44,459 nt of DNA from Actinoplanes auranticolor. Lineage in GTDB: Bacteria; Actinomycetota; Actinomycetes; Mycobacteriales; Micromonosporaceae. The stretch spans positions 1-44,459 of the forward strand of contig NZ_BOQL01000093.1 in assembly GCF_018332655.1 (NCBI RefSeq). The letters are read 5' to 3'. The notes beneath the pieces were generated by a model. That model did not search any database and was not told the DNA's origin. It saw only the letters and a program-made list of their open reading frames with translations. The translations under genes and the position numbers were made by a program. Position 1 is the first letter of the stretch; each line of letters starts with the position of its first letter. Positions 7,779-18,600 of the stretch are shown here, piece after piece.

Positions 7779-8753
7779 GTGAGCCCGCGAACAGAGACCG
7801 AGAACCATCTGCCGGCCGTGGTCCGGGCGGACGGGCCGGACCACGGCCGGCAGGATCTGCTGAGCGCGCAACGGACGGAGTTCCCCGAGCAACTGGTGCC
7901 CCACGGCGCAGTGCTGTTCCGCGGCTTCGCGGTCGGCGGCGTGCCCGGCATGGACGCCGCGGTGCGCGCGCTGTCCGGCGATCTGCCGGCGTACGAGGAG
8001 CGCTCGTCGCCGCGCAGCACGATCGAGGGTCGCGTCTACACCTCCACCGACTACCCCGGCGGACGAGGAGATCTTCCTGCACAACGAGAACTCCTACCAG
8101 GCCGCCTGGCCGCGGACACTGTTCTTCTACTGTGTCAATCCGCCGGACACGCTGGGCGCCACGCCGCTGGCCGACATCCGCGAGGTGTACGCCGCATCGA
8201 CCCGGCCGTCCGGGAGGAGTTCGCCCGTCGCCGATGGATGGTCGTGCGCAACTTCCATCCCCGGGTCGGCGCGGCGTGGCAGCAGGCGTTCAACACCGAC
8301 GACAAGAGTCGGGTCGAAGCGTACTGCGCGCAGGCCGGGCTACGGGCGCAGTGGCACGGCGATGCATTGCGCACCACTGCCGTACGGGACGCGGTGCACA
8401 CCCACCCGGACACCGGCGAGCCGGTCTGGTTCAACCACGCCACCTTCTTTCACGTCACGTCACGTCACGACGCTGGCGCCGGACATCCGCGAGGGGCTGC
8501 TCGAGCTCTTCGACGAGGAGGACCTGCCGACGAACACGTACTACGGCGACGGCGGCCGGATCCCCGAGGATGTGATGGATCATCTGCGCTCCTGCTATCG
8601 GGCGGCGACGGTGCGCTTCGACTGGCGGCGCGACGACCTCTGGTGGTCGACAACATGACCGCCGCCCACGGCCGGGAGCCGTTCACCGGGCCACGTCGGA
8701 TCGCGGTGGCGATAGCCGAGCCGCACCGCGGAGGCCGGCCCTGGTCGCGGTGA
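7779..8753 (+). pseudogene. Second SyrP/TauD-family hydroxylase, frameshifted
   Basis: A GTG at 7779 opens a frame homologous to the hydroxylase at 2863-3804, but four frame changes break it. There is one extra C in the C-run at 8054-8057. About one base is lost near 8196. Ten bases are gained at 8455-8469, where the 5-mer CACGT is tandemly repeated. Two extra bases (CTCT) lie near 8636-8641. If corrected, the product keeps every family landmark: YTSTDYP, the HNE iron motif, FNHATFFHVTTLAPDIREG, and distal AAHGREPFTGPRRI, about 320 residues. The disruptions cancel pairwise, so the long open frame from 7779 to 8753 contains wrong-frame stretches that remove the HxE motif. It is either a recent pseudogene or affected by local sequence error; the NRPS genes show no such lesions. 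Confidence 0.8.
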
Positions 8754-8930
8754 CCGAACCGGGTCTGATCTGGACAGAAATAGGCTCCACGCACCCGCGA
8801 CGCGGCACCCGCAATCGGGTTATGCGCTTCGGCCGTCTGTGCCGTCAGGCGCCCCGATGGCCACCTGACATCCGGGTATCAAATCATCGGGGCACCTGCT
8901 AAAGTCTCTTGGCATGTGCGGGGTGTTGTT

Positions 8931-9287
8931 ATGACGGACTCATCGCCCAGCGGCGACGAGCTGGTGCGGATCCTGGCGGCTCTCGCGAGCCCCCACCGCA
9001 TACGGGTCGTTGCCGCTCTGGTCGGTGGCCGAAATTATGTGAGCCAGCTTGCCCGCGAGCTCGGCATCAGCCGGGCTCTCCTGCAGGTACACCTTCGCAA
9101 GTTGGAGGCGGTCGGCCTGGTCTCGTCGGACCTCGAATTGTCGGAGGACGGCAAGGCGCTGAAGTTCTACGAGGTCGTCCCGTTCGGTTTCCAGCTGACT
9201 CCGCAGCTCATCGCTGATGCGGCCGTCACGCTCACCGGCCTCGACGCTCAAGATGTGACACCGAGAAGGGAATCGAGTCATGGATAG
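8931..9287 (+). CDS. ArsR-type winged-helix transcriptional regulator
   Basis: This 118-aa protein has a winged helix-turn-helix near residues 10-75. LVRILAALASPHRIRVVAAL is the typical ArsR opening helix, and YVSQLARELGISRALLQVHLRKLEAVGLV is the recognition helix-turn-helix. No cysteine-rich metal site (such as CVC) is visible, so a metal sensor is unlikely. The ATG at 8931 gives a start close to the domain; an in-frame ATG at 8916 would add five residues, and neither has a clear ribosome binding site. It overlaps the next gene by 8 bases and heads a unit ending in an MMPL exporter, so local control of that exporter is the natural inference. It is the only regulator in the window. Confidence 0.75.
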   Translation: MTDSSPSGDELVRILAALASPHRIRVVAALVGGRNYVSQLARELGISRALLQVHLRKLEAVGLVSSDLELSEDGKALKFYEVVPFGFQLTPQLIADAAVTLTGLDAQDVTPRRESSHG

Positions 9288-9552
9288 CAGCAGCGACTGG
9301 ACCGAGGTTGTCGGTGCTATCGGCGTCTTCGCTCTGCTGATCACCCTGGTCACCGTCGTGTTGACACAGGTCGGTGCGTGGATGCGGGCCCGAGCGGCAC
9401 TGAGCCGGGAGATGGAATACCGCAAACTGGCTGAAAAGGTGGTAACCGGTCAGGAATCGATCTCGCAGCAGTTGATCGAGATGAACCTGCACCTGGCCAG
9501 TCTGCGAACGCGGGTCGAGGACATCGAGACCGTACTCAAGCAGGTCGAGTAG
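9280..9552 (+). CDS. Small membrane-anchored coiled-coil protein
   Basis: This 90-aa protein has one hydrophobic segment near residues 10-30 (VVGAIGVFALLITLVTVVLTQ) followed by a long charged helix. Heptad-like hydrophobic spacing at residues 60-90 (LIEMNLHLASLRTRVEDIE) suggests a short coiled coil. I do not recognise the family. Its start overlaps the end of the regulator gene by 8 bases, and the MMPL transporter follows about 145 bases later. It may modulate either neighbour, but that is inference from position only. Confidence 0.7.
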   Translation: MDSSSDWTEVVGAIGVFALLITLVTVVLTQVGAWMRARAALSREMEYRKLAEKVVTGQESISQQLIEMNLHLASLRTRVEDIETVLKQVE

Positions 9553-9695
9553 CACCACCACGAGAGCTTGTCCGCCGCGGCGAGCCGATGAGAAGGAACG
9601 GGCCGTCGAGCTGGCACTCGACGACCCGGGCAGGCACCACCTCGCCTCGCGGCGAACTCTTCGTAACGCTCTGCTCTGAGAAAGGACAGTACTGC

Positions 9696-11981
9696 ATGCT
9701 GCGCAAAGGAACCTCGCACAGTGATCCGGGGAATGCCGAGGACAGACCGCAGGCCGCAGCCCTGGTGGAGCGGGTCGTCAGCTGGTCAGCCCACCATCCC
9801 GTCAAGGCCATCGTCGGCTGGTGCCTGCTGGTGGCCCTCGCTGCCGTGTCGAGCGCCCTCGCCACCGGCGAGGGCGCGCGCAACATCGACCCCGGCGAGG
9901 CCGGCACCGCGACCCGGGCCCTCATGCAGCAGGACGGCTTCAACCCCGTCCGGGAGAGCGTCCTCGTCCAGAGCCAGGACGGCGCCGGCGCCGGCTTCCG
10001 GGAGAACCCCGAGCTGCGCGCCGCCGCCCAGGACCTGGTCCAGGCGCTGCAGGGGACGTCGGGTGCGGTCACCGATATCGGCTCCCCCCTCGCCGCTGAC
10101 CGCTCCGATCTGGTGTCCGCCGACGGCCGCTCGGCGCTGGTGACGTTCCAGATCGCCGGCCAGCCGGAGCAGATCAAGGCGAACTTCCAGGCCGCGGTGC
10201 AGGCCGTCGACGCGACGGCCGCGGGACATCCCGGTGTCCGCGTCGTGCAGGCCGGCGACCGCAGCCTCTCCGCCGCGGTCGACAACTCCATCAAGGATGA
10301 CTTCCAGACCTCTCACGTCCTGGCGCTACCGATCAGCCTCGTCATTCTGCTCATCGTCTTCGGCTCCTTGATCGCCGCGTCCATCCCGCTGGTGCTGGCG
10401 GGCACCGCGGTGATCGCCACCTTCGGACTGCTGCAGCTCATCGATCACTGGCTGCCGATCAACAGCGCCGTGAACGCCATGGTGCTCCTCATCGGCATGG
10501 CGGTCGGCATCGACTACTGCCTGTTCTACCTGCGGCGAGAGCGCGAGGAGCGACTCGCCGGCCGTGATGTGCAGACAGCGCTGCGCATAACCGCCCGCAC
10601 CTCCGGCCGCGTCGTGATCGCCTCCGGCATCACCGTCATGCTCTGCCTCAGCGGCCTGCTGTTCACCGGCATCGGCGTGTTCCGCGGCCTGACCGTCGGC
10701 ACCGTCCTGGTGGTCGGGCTGACCGTCCTCGGCTCGGTGACCGTGCTGCCCGCACTGCTGGGCGTGCTGGGACGGCGGGTGGACAGTCTGAAGGTGCCGT
10801 TCCTCGGGCGGCGGCGCACCGAGGCCCGGGAATCACGCGTGTGGACGACGGTGGCGCAGGCCGTGGTACGCCGCCCGCTCGTATGGGGTGGCCTCGCCGT
10901 CCTCGGGCTGCTCGCCCTCACCGTACCGGCGATCGGCATGCACCCCCAGGACCCGGCTGTGATCAACAGTCTGCCGCGTTCGGTGCCCACCGTCGACGCG
11001 GCGATCCGGATGCAGGAAGCCTTCCCCGGAGTCGCCGCGCCCTCCCAGGTGGTGATCTGGAACCCGGACGGAACCAGCGTGGACACGCCGGCCGTGCGCG
11101 ACGCGATCGACGAGCTGAAGGCCCGGACGACCCAACCGGGCGGGCCCATCGCCGGACCGGTCGCCGTCGTCAAGGTCGACCGTGCCCTGGTGATCCGGGT
11201 GCCGCTGGCCGGCTCCGGCACCGACCGGACGTCGGTGGACGCGCTGGCCCAGTTGCGGGAACGGATCCTGCCGGAAACCATCGGCAGGGTCGATGACGTC
11301 TCCTTCGCCGTCGGCGGGCGCACCGCCACGGCTCAGGACTTCGCCCAGAAGATGACCAGCCGCGCCCCGCTCGTCTACATCTTCGTGCTCGTACTGGCGT
11401 TCTTCCTGCTCGTGGTGACCTTCCGGTCACTGACCATCCCGATCATCTCGATCCTGCTCAACCTGCTGTCGATCGGCGCCGCGTACGGCGTACTGACCTG
11501 GGTCTTCCAGGGCGGTCACCTGACCGGGCTGTTCAACTTCACCCCGTACGGCGGGGTGGTCGGATGGTTGCCGTTGTTCATGTTCGTCATGCTCTTCGGC
11601 CTCAGCATGGACTATCACATCTTCATCCTGAGCCGGGTCCGGGAGCGGTGGGCCAACGGCGCGGAACCGCGGCAGGCCGTCATCGACGGTGTCGCCCGCA
11701 GCGCCGGCGTGGTCACCAGCGCGGCCGTTGTCATGATCGCCGTGTTCGCCGTGTTCGTCCTGCTCAGTGCCATCGAGTACAAGATGCTGGGAGTCGGCAT
11801 GGCGGCGGCGATCATCATCGACGCCACCGTCGTCCGCGGGGTACTGCTGCCCGCCTTCGTGGCCATGCTCGGTCGCCATGCCTGGGAGATGCCGCGGTGG
11901 CTCGACCGGCTCCCCGGCGGGATCGAGACGACCACCATCGCGGAACCGGTCCGCGAACCGGCCCCCACCGCCGTCCACTGA
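9696..11981 (+). CDS. MMPL/RND-family exporter
   Basis: This 761-aa membrane protein has the two-fold MMPL layout. The N-terminal membrane segment is near residues 27-45. It is followed by a large extracytoplasmic domain, a membrane block with the LLIGMAVGIDYCLFYLRREREE motif, a second extracytoplasmic domain, and a second block with VMLFGLSMDYHIFILSRVRERW. The GIDYCLF and SMDYHIF aspartates are the proton-relay positions typical of MMPL proteins. The ATG at 9696 is chosen because AAAGGA ends 9 bases upstream; the open frame continues upstream to 9588 without a good start. Such transporters export lipids, lipopeptides or antibiotics. A strong hairpin follows at 12111-12148, so it seems transcriptionally separate from the NRPS unit. 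Confidence 0.9.
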   Translation: MLRKGTSHSDPGNAEDRPQAAALVERVVSWSAHHPVKAIVGWCLLVALAAVSSALATGEGARNIDPGEAGTATRALMQQDGFNPVRESVLVQSQDGAGAGFRENPELRAAAQDLVQALQGTSGAVTDIGSPLAADRSDLVSADGRSALVTFQIAGQPEQIKANFQAAVQAVDATAAGHPGVRVVQAGDRSLSAAVDNSIKDDFQTSHVLALPISLVILLIVFGSLIAASIPLVLAGTAVIATFGLLQLIDHWLPINSAVNAMVLLIGMAVGIDYCLFYLRREREERLAGRDVQTALRITARTSGRVVIASGITVMLCLSGLLFTGIGVFRGLTVGTVLVVGLTVLGSVTVLPALLGVLGRRVDSLKVPFLGRRRTEARESRVWTTVAQAVVRRPLVWGGLAVLGLLALTVPAIGMHPQDPAVINSLPRSVPTVDAAIRMQEAFPGVAAPSQVVIWNPDGTSVDTPAVRDAIDELKARTTQPGGPIAGPVAVVKVDRALVIRVPLAGSGTDRTSVDALAQLRERILPETIGRVDDVSFAVGGRTATAQDFAQKMTSRAPLVYIFVLVLAFFLLVVTFRSLTIPIISILLNLLSIGAAYGVLTWVFQGGHLTGLFNFTPYGGVVGWLPLFMFVMLFGLSMDYHIFILSRVRERWANGAEPRQAVIDGVARSAGVVTSAAVVMIAVFAVFVLLSAIEYKMLGVGMAAAIIIDATVVRGVLLPAFVAMLGRHAWEMPRWLDRLPGGIETTTIAEPVREPAPTAVH

Positions 11982-12110
11982 CCGGTCCACCTCCCGCGGT
12001 TCGCCGCACCGGCCGCTGTCCCTGAGCCGGCGCGGCGGACGCCTCACCTCAAGTCGGTGCCCGGAGCCTCATCCGGCACGCGTGGGCGTCCACCCGCATC
12101 CCCCAGACCG

Positions 12111-12148
12111 CCGGCTCGCAGGTTGCCCCCCGTCAACCTGCGGGCCGG
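12111..12148 (+). terminator. Strong hairpin terminator after the MMPL gene
   Basis: The left arm at 12111-12125 (CCGGCTCGCAGGTTG) pairs with the right arm at 12134-12148 over 15 positions, with one G-U wobble and an 8-base loop (12126-12133). The nine pairs nearest the loop are perfect. No T-tract follows, which is common for actinomycete terminators. The position, 130 bases after the MMPL stop and ahead of the MbtH promoter region, suits a terminator or attenuator. Confidence 0.7.
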
Positions 12149-12164
12149 CACTGTGCTGTGCGCC

Positions 12165-12180
12165 GATAGCCCCGATATAG
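12165..12180 (+). repeat. Short element related to the 27-bp repeat (copy 3, deleted form)
   Basis: GATAGCCCCGATATAG equals the 34071-34097 copy with its internal 11 bases removed and one substitution (15 of 16). It lies 92 bases before the MbtH start ATG at 12272. Three related copies before separate gene blocks favour a regulatory role, but this copy is short enough to be chance. Confidence 0.35.
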
Positions 12181-12271
12181 ACCCTGTATTGCTCCGGTCG
12201 CGAGGCTGCCACGAGTCGGCCGGAAACTGACGGCTGGCTCGTCACGACACATTTCGAGCTCAGGAGCAGCC

Positions 12272-12487
12272 ATGCCCGAGGAATCACAGGACACCCAGCG
12301 GTATCTCGTTGTGCTCAACGACGAGGAGCAGTACTCCATCTGGTGGGCCGACCGGGACCTGCCCGCAGGGTGGCGGGCCGAGGGCGCCGAGGGCACCCGC
12401 CAGGAGTGCCTCGACCACATCGACCGGGTGTGGACCGACATGCGACCGCTGAGCCTGCGTAAGCGGATGGCGGCCACCACCGGCTGA
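12272..12487 (+). CDS. mbtH: MbtH-like protein (NRPS adenylation partner)
   Basis: This 71-aa protein has the diagnostic MbtH residues: YLVVLNDEEQYSIWW, the paired Trp residues, DLPAGWRAEG, and the closing WTDMRPLSLRKRM. MbtH-like proteins bind adenylation domains and are needed for their solubility or activity. AGGAG at 12262-12266 lies five bases before the ATG. It is the first gene of the long NRPS unit and the only MbtH gene in the window, so it probably serves several of the eight A domains. Confidence 0.97.
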   Translation: MPEESQDTQRYLVVLNDEEQYSIWWADRDLPAGWRAEGAEGTRQECLDHIDRVWTDMRPLSLRKRMAATTG

Positions 12488-12603
12488 CCGTCCGGCCCGG
12501 AACGGGTCGTCCGAACCCGGGACGGCGCGGACGGCGTCGGCGCCGGCAGGACACAGCGGACAACGGTAGCGATGGCGAGAGCGCGGACGAAGAACGGGGA
12601 CAC

Positions 12604-15600
12604 ATGACCACCGGGGAAATCGAGCAGGACGTCAAGGTCGGCGCGCTTCGCGACGAGTACCTCCGCCGCCGGCTCAGCGGGAGAGCCCGGCCCGCTGCGG
12701 CACAGCCGAGCGTGGCCGACCGGACCGCACCGCTGCCGCTGTCGCACGGCCAGCAGCAGATGTGGTTCCTCAACCGGCTCGATCCGGCCGGTGCGGAGTT
12801 CCTCGTGCCGATCGCCCTGCGGCTACGCGGACCTCTCGACCCGGCGTCGCTGAGCCGGGCCTGGTCCGGGATCGTCGAACGGCACGAGATCCTGCGCACG
12901 CGTTACGCCCTCGCCGGCGCCGAGCCCGTCCAGATCATCGACCCGCCCTCGCCGTCGATCGTCGCCGCTGAGGACCTGGCGGAACTCGCCGCCGGCACGA
13001 CTGCCGAGGCCGCCGCCGAGGCGCTGCTCGCCGTCGAGGCCACCACGCCCTTCGACCTCGCCCAGGAATGGCCGGTCCGCGTCCGCCTGCTGCGGCTCGC
13101 CGCTGACGACCACATCCTGTCCGTCGTGTTCCACCACATCGCCTGCGACGCGTGGTCCACCCGGCAGTTTATCGCCGAGTTCAGCGAGCTCTATACCGCC
13201 TTCCGGGACGGGCGCTCCCCGGTGTCGGCGAGCCTGCCCATCCAGTACGCCGACTTCGCCGCCGCCCAGCGCGCGGCGCTCGCCGGCACACAAGCGGACC
13301 GCCCGCTGGCCTATTGGCGGCGTCAACTCGCCGGCATCCCCGTGATTGAGCTGCCCGCGGACCGCGCCCGGCCGCCCGTGCGCGACACCCGTGGCGCCGA
13401 GGTCTCCTTCAGCCTGGACGCCGACGTCAGCGCCGCGGTGAACCGCCTCGCCGCGGTGTCCGGCGCTACCCCCTTCACGGTGCTGGTCGCTGCCTTCCAG
13501 GTGCTGGTGTCGCGTTACACGGGCACGACCGACGTGCCGGTGGGCACCGTCGTCTCCGGCCGTACCAGGCCCGAGGAACAACAGCTCATCGGGTATCTCG
13601 TCAATACCCTGGTGCTGCGGGGGCGGTGGGACGGCGATCCCAGCTTCGCGATGCTCGTCGCGGCCGCACGGAACACCCTGCTCGACGCCTACGACCATCA
13701 GGCGGTGCCGTTCGCGAAACTCGTCGACGAGCTACGCCCGGAGCGCGACCTGTCGCGCACCCCGCTCTACCAGGTGGCAATCACCATGCACGAGGGTCAC
13801 GCCGACGAGCTGGACCTGGGGGGCCCGATCCTGAGCCGGTATCCGGTCACCGGGCGCGTGGCGAAGTGCGACCTCGAACTGCAGATCCACCAGAACCCCG
13901 ACGGTTGCTTTAAAGGCCAGCTGGTCTACGCCACCGCCCTGTTCGACGAGGCGACGGCCCAGCGGATGACCCGCCACCTGCTCGCCCTGATCCGCGGGGC
14001 GGCGACCCGGCCGGACGAGCCCATCTCCCGCCTCGACATCATGGACGCCGCCGAGCGCGCCGTGGTCATCGGCGCACAGCGGGTGCGGGAGGTCCCGGTG
14101 ACGGGCACCCTCTACGAGGCGTTCCAGGCCCGGGTGGCCCACGACCGGGACGCGGTGGCCGTGGTCGCCGGCGACCGGACGCTTACCTACGGCGAGACCG
14201 CGGAACGGGCCGAGCGGCTGGCGCGCGTGCTGCACCAGCGCGGCGTCGGACCCGGATCGCTGGTCGGTGTCTGCGTCGAGCGGGGCGAGCACCTGGTGCC
14301 CACCCTGCTCGGTGTCCTGGCGTCGGGAGCCGGCTATGTGCCGCTGGACCCGGTGAACCCGGCGGACCGGCTGGCCTTCGTGGCCGCCGACGCCGGGGTC
14401 GACGTCGTCGTCACCGAGCAGTCGCTGGCCCACCGCGTCGCCGCGGACATCTCCGCGATCGTGCTGGACGCAGCCGCGTTCGGTGCCGATCTGGCGGACG
14501 GACCCCGGCCGGTGTGGTCGGACCCCGACGCGGTGGCGTACGTGATCTACACCTCCGGATCCACCGGGCAGCCGAAGGGCTGCGTGGTCACCCATCGCAA
14601 CGTGCTGCGCCTCGTCGACGCCGCGCAACAGCACTTCGCGTTCGACGCCACCGACGTGTGGACCCTGTTCCACTCGTACGCCTTCGATGTCTCGGTCTTC
14701 GAGATGTGGGGCGCGTTGCGGCACGGCGGGCAACTGATCGTCGTACCGCGGGAAGTGACCCGCTCGCCGGCGGACTTCCTGGAGTTGCTGGAGCACCGGC
14801 GGGTCACCGTACTGAGCCAGACACCGTCGGCGTTCCGGTCGCTGGTCGCCCTCGCGGCCGCCGGTGACCCTCGTCTCGACCGGCTCGCCCTGCGCCACGT
14901 GGTGTTCGCCGGTGAGAAGCTCGACATGCCCGAGCTAAAGCCGTGGACCGATCGCCGGGGCTTCGAACAGCCCACGCTCGTCAACATGTACGGCATCACG
15001 GAGACCACCGTGCACACCACGTACTACGTGGTCCAGCCGGGGGACGTCGCCACCGCCGACGGCAATCCCATCGGGCACCCGCTGGCCGACCTCACCGTCC
15101 GGCTCTACGATGCGGCCGGCCGGCTCGTTCCCGTCGGCGTGCCCGGCGAGATCCACGTCGGCGGCCCGGGCGTCGCCCGCGCCTATCTGTCGCGGCCGGG
15201 ACTGACCGCCGAGCGGTTCGTGCCAGACCCTTACGGCGTACCGGGCTCGCGTGCCTACCGCAGCGGTGACCTGGCCCGTCGCCGGGCGGACGGCAGTCTC
15301 GACTTCCTCGGCCGGATCGACCACCAGGTGAAGATCCGCGGATATCGTGTCGAGCTCGGCGAGATCGAAGCCGCCCTCGGCGCCCACCCCGAGATCCGGG
15401 ACGCCGTCGTGCTCCTGCGGGAGTCCGCCGGCGGTACGCAGCTGGTCGCCTACCTGGTCGGCGTGGACGGCGGGGTGCCCGAGACGACGGCCCTGCGCGA
15501 GCTGCTCACCGCAACCTTGCCCGACTACATGGTGCCCTCGGCGTTCGTACGGCTCGACGCACTGCCGTTGACGGCCAACGGCAAGCTGGACCGCCGGGCT

Positions 15601-18600
15601 CTGCCCGCACCCGGGGACGAAGCGTATGCGCACAGCGCGTTCGTCGCGCCCCGCACTCCGCTGGAGGAGCGGGTGACCGCGGTGTGGCGCGAGGTGCTGG
15701 AGCGCGACCGGATCGGCGTCCAGGACAACTTCTTCGATCTCGGCGGTGATTCGCTGCGGGCCGTGGCGCTCGTCGGCGCGCTGCGGTCCGAGGGTCTCGA
15801 CCTCGCGGTCCGCGACGTCTTCGATCATCGGACGGTGAGTTCGCTGTGCGAAATGCTCACCGGCCGGGTGGCCCTGGCCCCGGAGTCACTGCGGCTCGTC
15901 GCGCCGTTCGACCTGATCTCCGAGCACGACCGGGTTCAACTGCCGGCCACCGTCGTCGACGCCTACCCGCTGTCGCAGCTGCAGCTCGGCATGGTCATCG
16001 AGATGCTCGCCGACGAGGGGGAGAACAACTACCACAACGTCTCGTCGTTCCGGATCCGCGACGACGCGGCCTTCGACCTCGACGCGTTCCGCCAGATCGT
16101 ACGCACCGTGGTCGCCCGTCACGAGGTGCTGCGGACCTCCCTGCACCTCACCGATTACTCGGTGCCCCTGCAACTGGTGCACGCGAGCGCGGAACCGGCC
16201 TGTGGCGCCGAGGACCTGCGCCACCTCGACCCCCAGCAGGCGACGGCGGCGGTGCACGAGTTCGTGCGGCGGGAACGGGCCGAACCGTTCGACCTCGCGG
16301 TGCCGGGACTCATGCGGTTCTTCGCACACGTCACCGACCCGGACGGCTGGTGGATCACGGTGACCGAGTGCCACCCGATCCTGGAGGGCTGGAGTCACCA
16401 CTCCTTGTTGATGGAGGTGCTGACCGGATACCGGGAGCTTCGCGACGGCGGTGTGACCGGCCCGTACGAACTGCCTCCGGTGCGGTTCGCCGACTCCATC
16501 GCGGCCGAGCTCACCTCGCTCGCGTCGGCCGAGGACCGGCTCTACTGGCAGGGCATCGTCGACGAGTACCCCAAGTTCACCCTGCCGGCCGGCTGGGGGG
16601 AACCGAGCGGTGGTCCCCGCACCACCCACCACGTGATGGTCGGCTGGCAGGACCTGGAACAGGAGCTGCGCGACCTGGCCACCACCGCGCGCGCATCACT
16701 GAAGAGCGTGATGATCGCGGCCCACGTCAAGGTGCTGAGCCAGCTCACCGACGAGCCCCGGTTCCACACCGGACTCGTCTTCGACACCCGGCCCGAGATG
16801 GCCGGTGCTGATCGGGTGCTCGGCATGTATCTCAACACCCTGCCGCTGGCCGTCGACCGGTCCGCGCGGACCTGGCTGGACCTGGTACGGCAGGTGTTCG
16901 ACCGGGAGGTGGGCGTGTGGCCGCACCGGCGCCTCCCGCTGCCGACGATCCAGCGGGAGATGATCGGCACCGACCGCCTCATCGACGTGTTCTTCAACTA
17001 CCAGGACTTCCGGCAGGTCGATGCCACCCTGGTCGACGGCGGTGTCGGCATCGATGACAGCCCGACGGAGTTCCCGCTGACCGTGTCCTCACGCAACGGG
17101 CACATCTTCCTGACCGCGGACTCCCGGTGGCTGGGGAGGGAAGTGACCGAGCGTATCGCGGCGATGTACCGCGCCGCCCTGCAGGCGATGGTCGACGACC
17201 CCGAGGGCGACTGCCGTCCCACCCTGCTCCCGGCCGACGAGCGTAAACGTCTGCTCGGGGACTGGGCGACCCATCCCACCACTGAGGTGACGCACAGCGT
17301 CCTGCGGCGCTTCGAGGAGCAAGTGCGCCGGACGCCCGACGCGGTCGCGGTCGCCGCCGGTGCGGACGACGTCTGCACCTACCGCGACCTCGACGGCCGG
17401 GCCGCCCGGATCGCGAACCGGCTGGCCGCCGCCGGCGTCGGGCCGGAGGCGGTGGTCGCCGTCCTGCTGGACCGCGGCGCCGACCTGATCGCTGCCTTGA
17501 CCGGTACGTGGAAGGCCGGCGCCGCCTACCTGCCGATGGACCCGGTTTTCCCGGCCGACCGGATCGCCGCGATGATCGCCGACGCCGGTATCGCCGCCGT
17601 GATCACCCAGTCCGAGTACGTGGACCGGTTCGGCACCACCACGGCCCCGGTCATCGCGCTCGACCGCGATGCCGACGCCCTGCGCGCACTGCCGGACACC
17701 ACCCTCCCGGTCGCGCACCATCTCGACGAACTGGCGTACGTCATCTACACCTCCGGTTCGACCGGACGACCCAAAGGCGTCGAAGTGACCCACCGGGGCC
17801 TGGCCAACCACGTGTCCTGGGCGGTCGAGGAGCTCGCCGCCGCCGGCGTCGACGGCGCCCCGTTCTTCGGGTCGATCGCTTTCGACCTGGTGGTACCCAA
17901 CGTCTGGGCACCGTTGCTGGCGGGCCAGACGGTGCACGTGATCGGCCAGCACGTCGACGTCGGCTCGCTGGGCACGGAGCTGACCCGGTCGGCGCCGTAC
18001 ACCTTCATCAAGATGACGCCGGGGCACCTGGAGATCCTCGTGCAACAGCTGGACGAGGCGCAGGCCCGCACCCTCGCCCCGCTGCTCGTGGTCGCCGGCG
18101 AGGCACTCACCCGGCGCCTCGTGCAGTCGTGGCGGGAGCTCGCGCCCGCCACCACCCTGATCAACGAGTACGGCCCCACCGAGGCTTCGGTCGGCACCTG
18201 CACATACCCGATCGGCGCGGCGCCCCTCCACGACGTCATGCCGATCGGGCGGCCACTGCCGGGCATGACGATGTACGTGCTGAACGACCGGCTCGACCCG
18301 GTGCCGACGGGTGCGCCGGGCGAGCTGTACGTGGGCGGCACCGGCGTGGCCCGCGGCTACACGCACCGGGCCGGGCTCACCGCCGAGCGGTTCCTGCCCG
18401 ACCCGTACGGCGCCGGCGGTGGGCGCCTCTACCGGACCGGTGACCGCGTACGGCTCCTGCCCGACGGTGACGTCGAGTTCCTGGGCCGCCGCGACGGCCA
18501 GGTGAAGCTCCGGGGATACCGCATCGAGCTCGGCGAGATCGAGTCGGTGCTCGCCGCCGACGCCCGGGTCACCGACGCCCGGGTGCTCATGCGGGCCACC

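Larger units (their letters stand above)
11982..12271. promoter_or_regulatory. Intergenic region before the MbtH/NRPS operon
   Basis: No gene is visible in these 290 bases. They contain a strong hairpin (12111-12148) that should end MMPL transcription, then two short AT-rich motifs at 12165-12189 that recur elsewhere in the cluster. The main promoter of the long MbtH-to-halogenase unit should lie here, because no gap of comparable size occurs further downstream. Confidence 0.55.

Noticed and set aside
8451..8470. Tandem CACGT units considered as a dedicated phase-variation switch
   Set aside because: Only about three to four units are present and three other lesions disrupt the same gene, so switching by this tract alone could not restore the protein.
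12488..12603. GC-rich partial palindromes between MbtH and the large NRPS, considered as a terminator
   Set aside because: The stems are only four to five pairs with competing foldings, and the two genes are expected to be co-transcribed.
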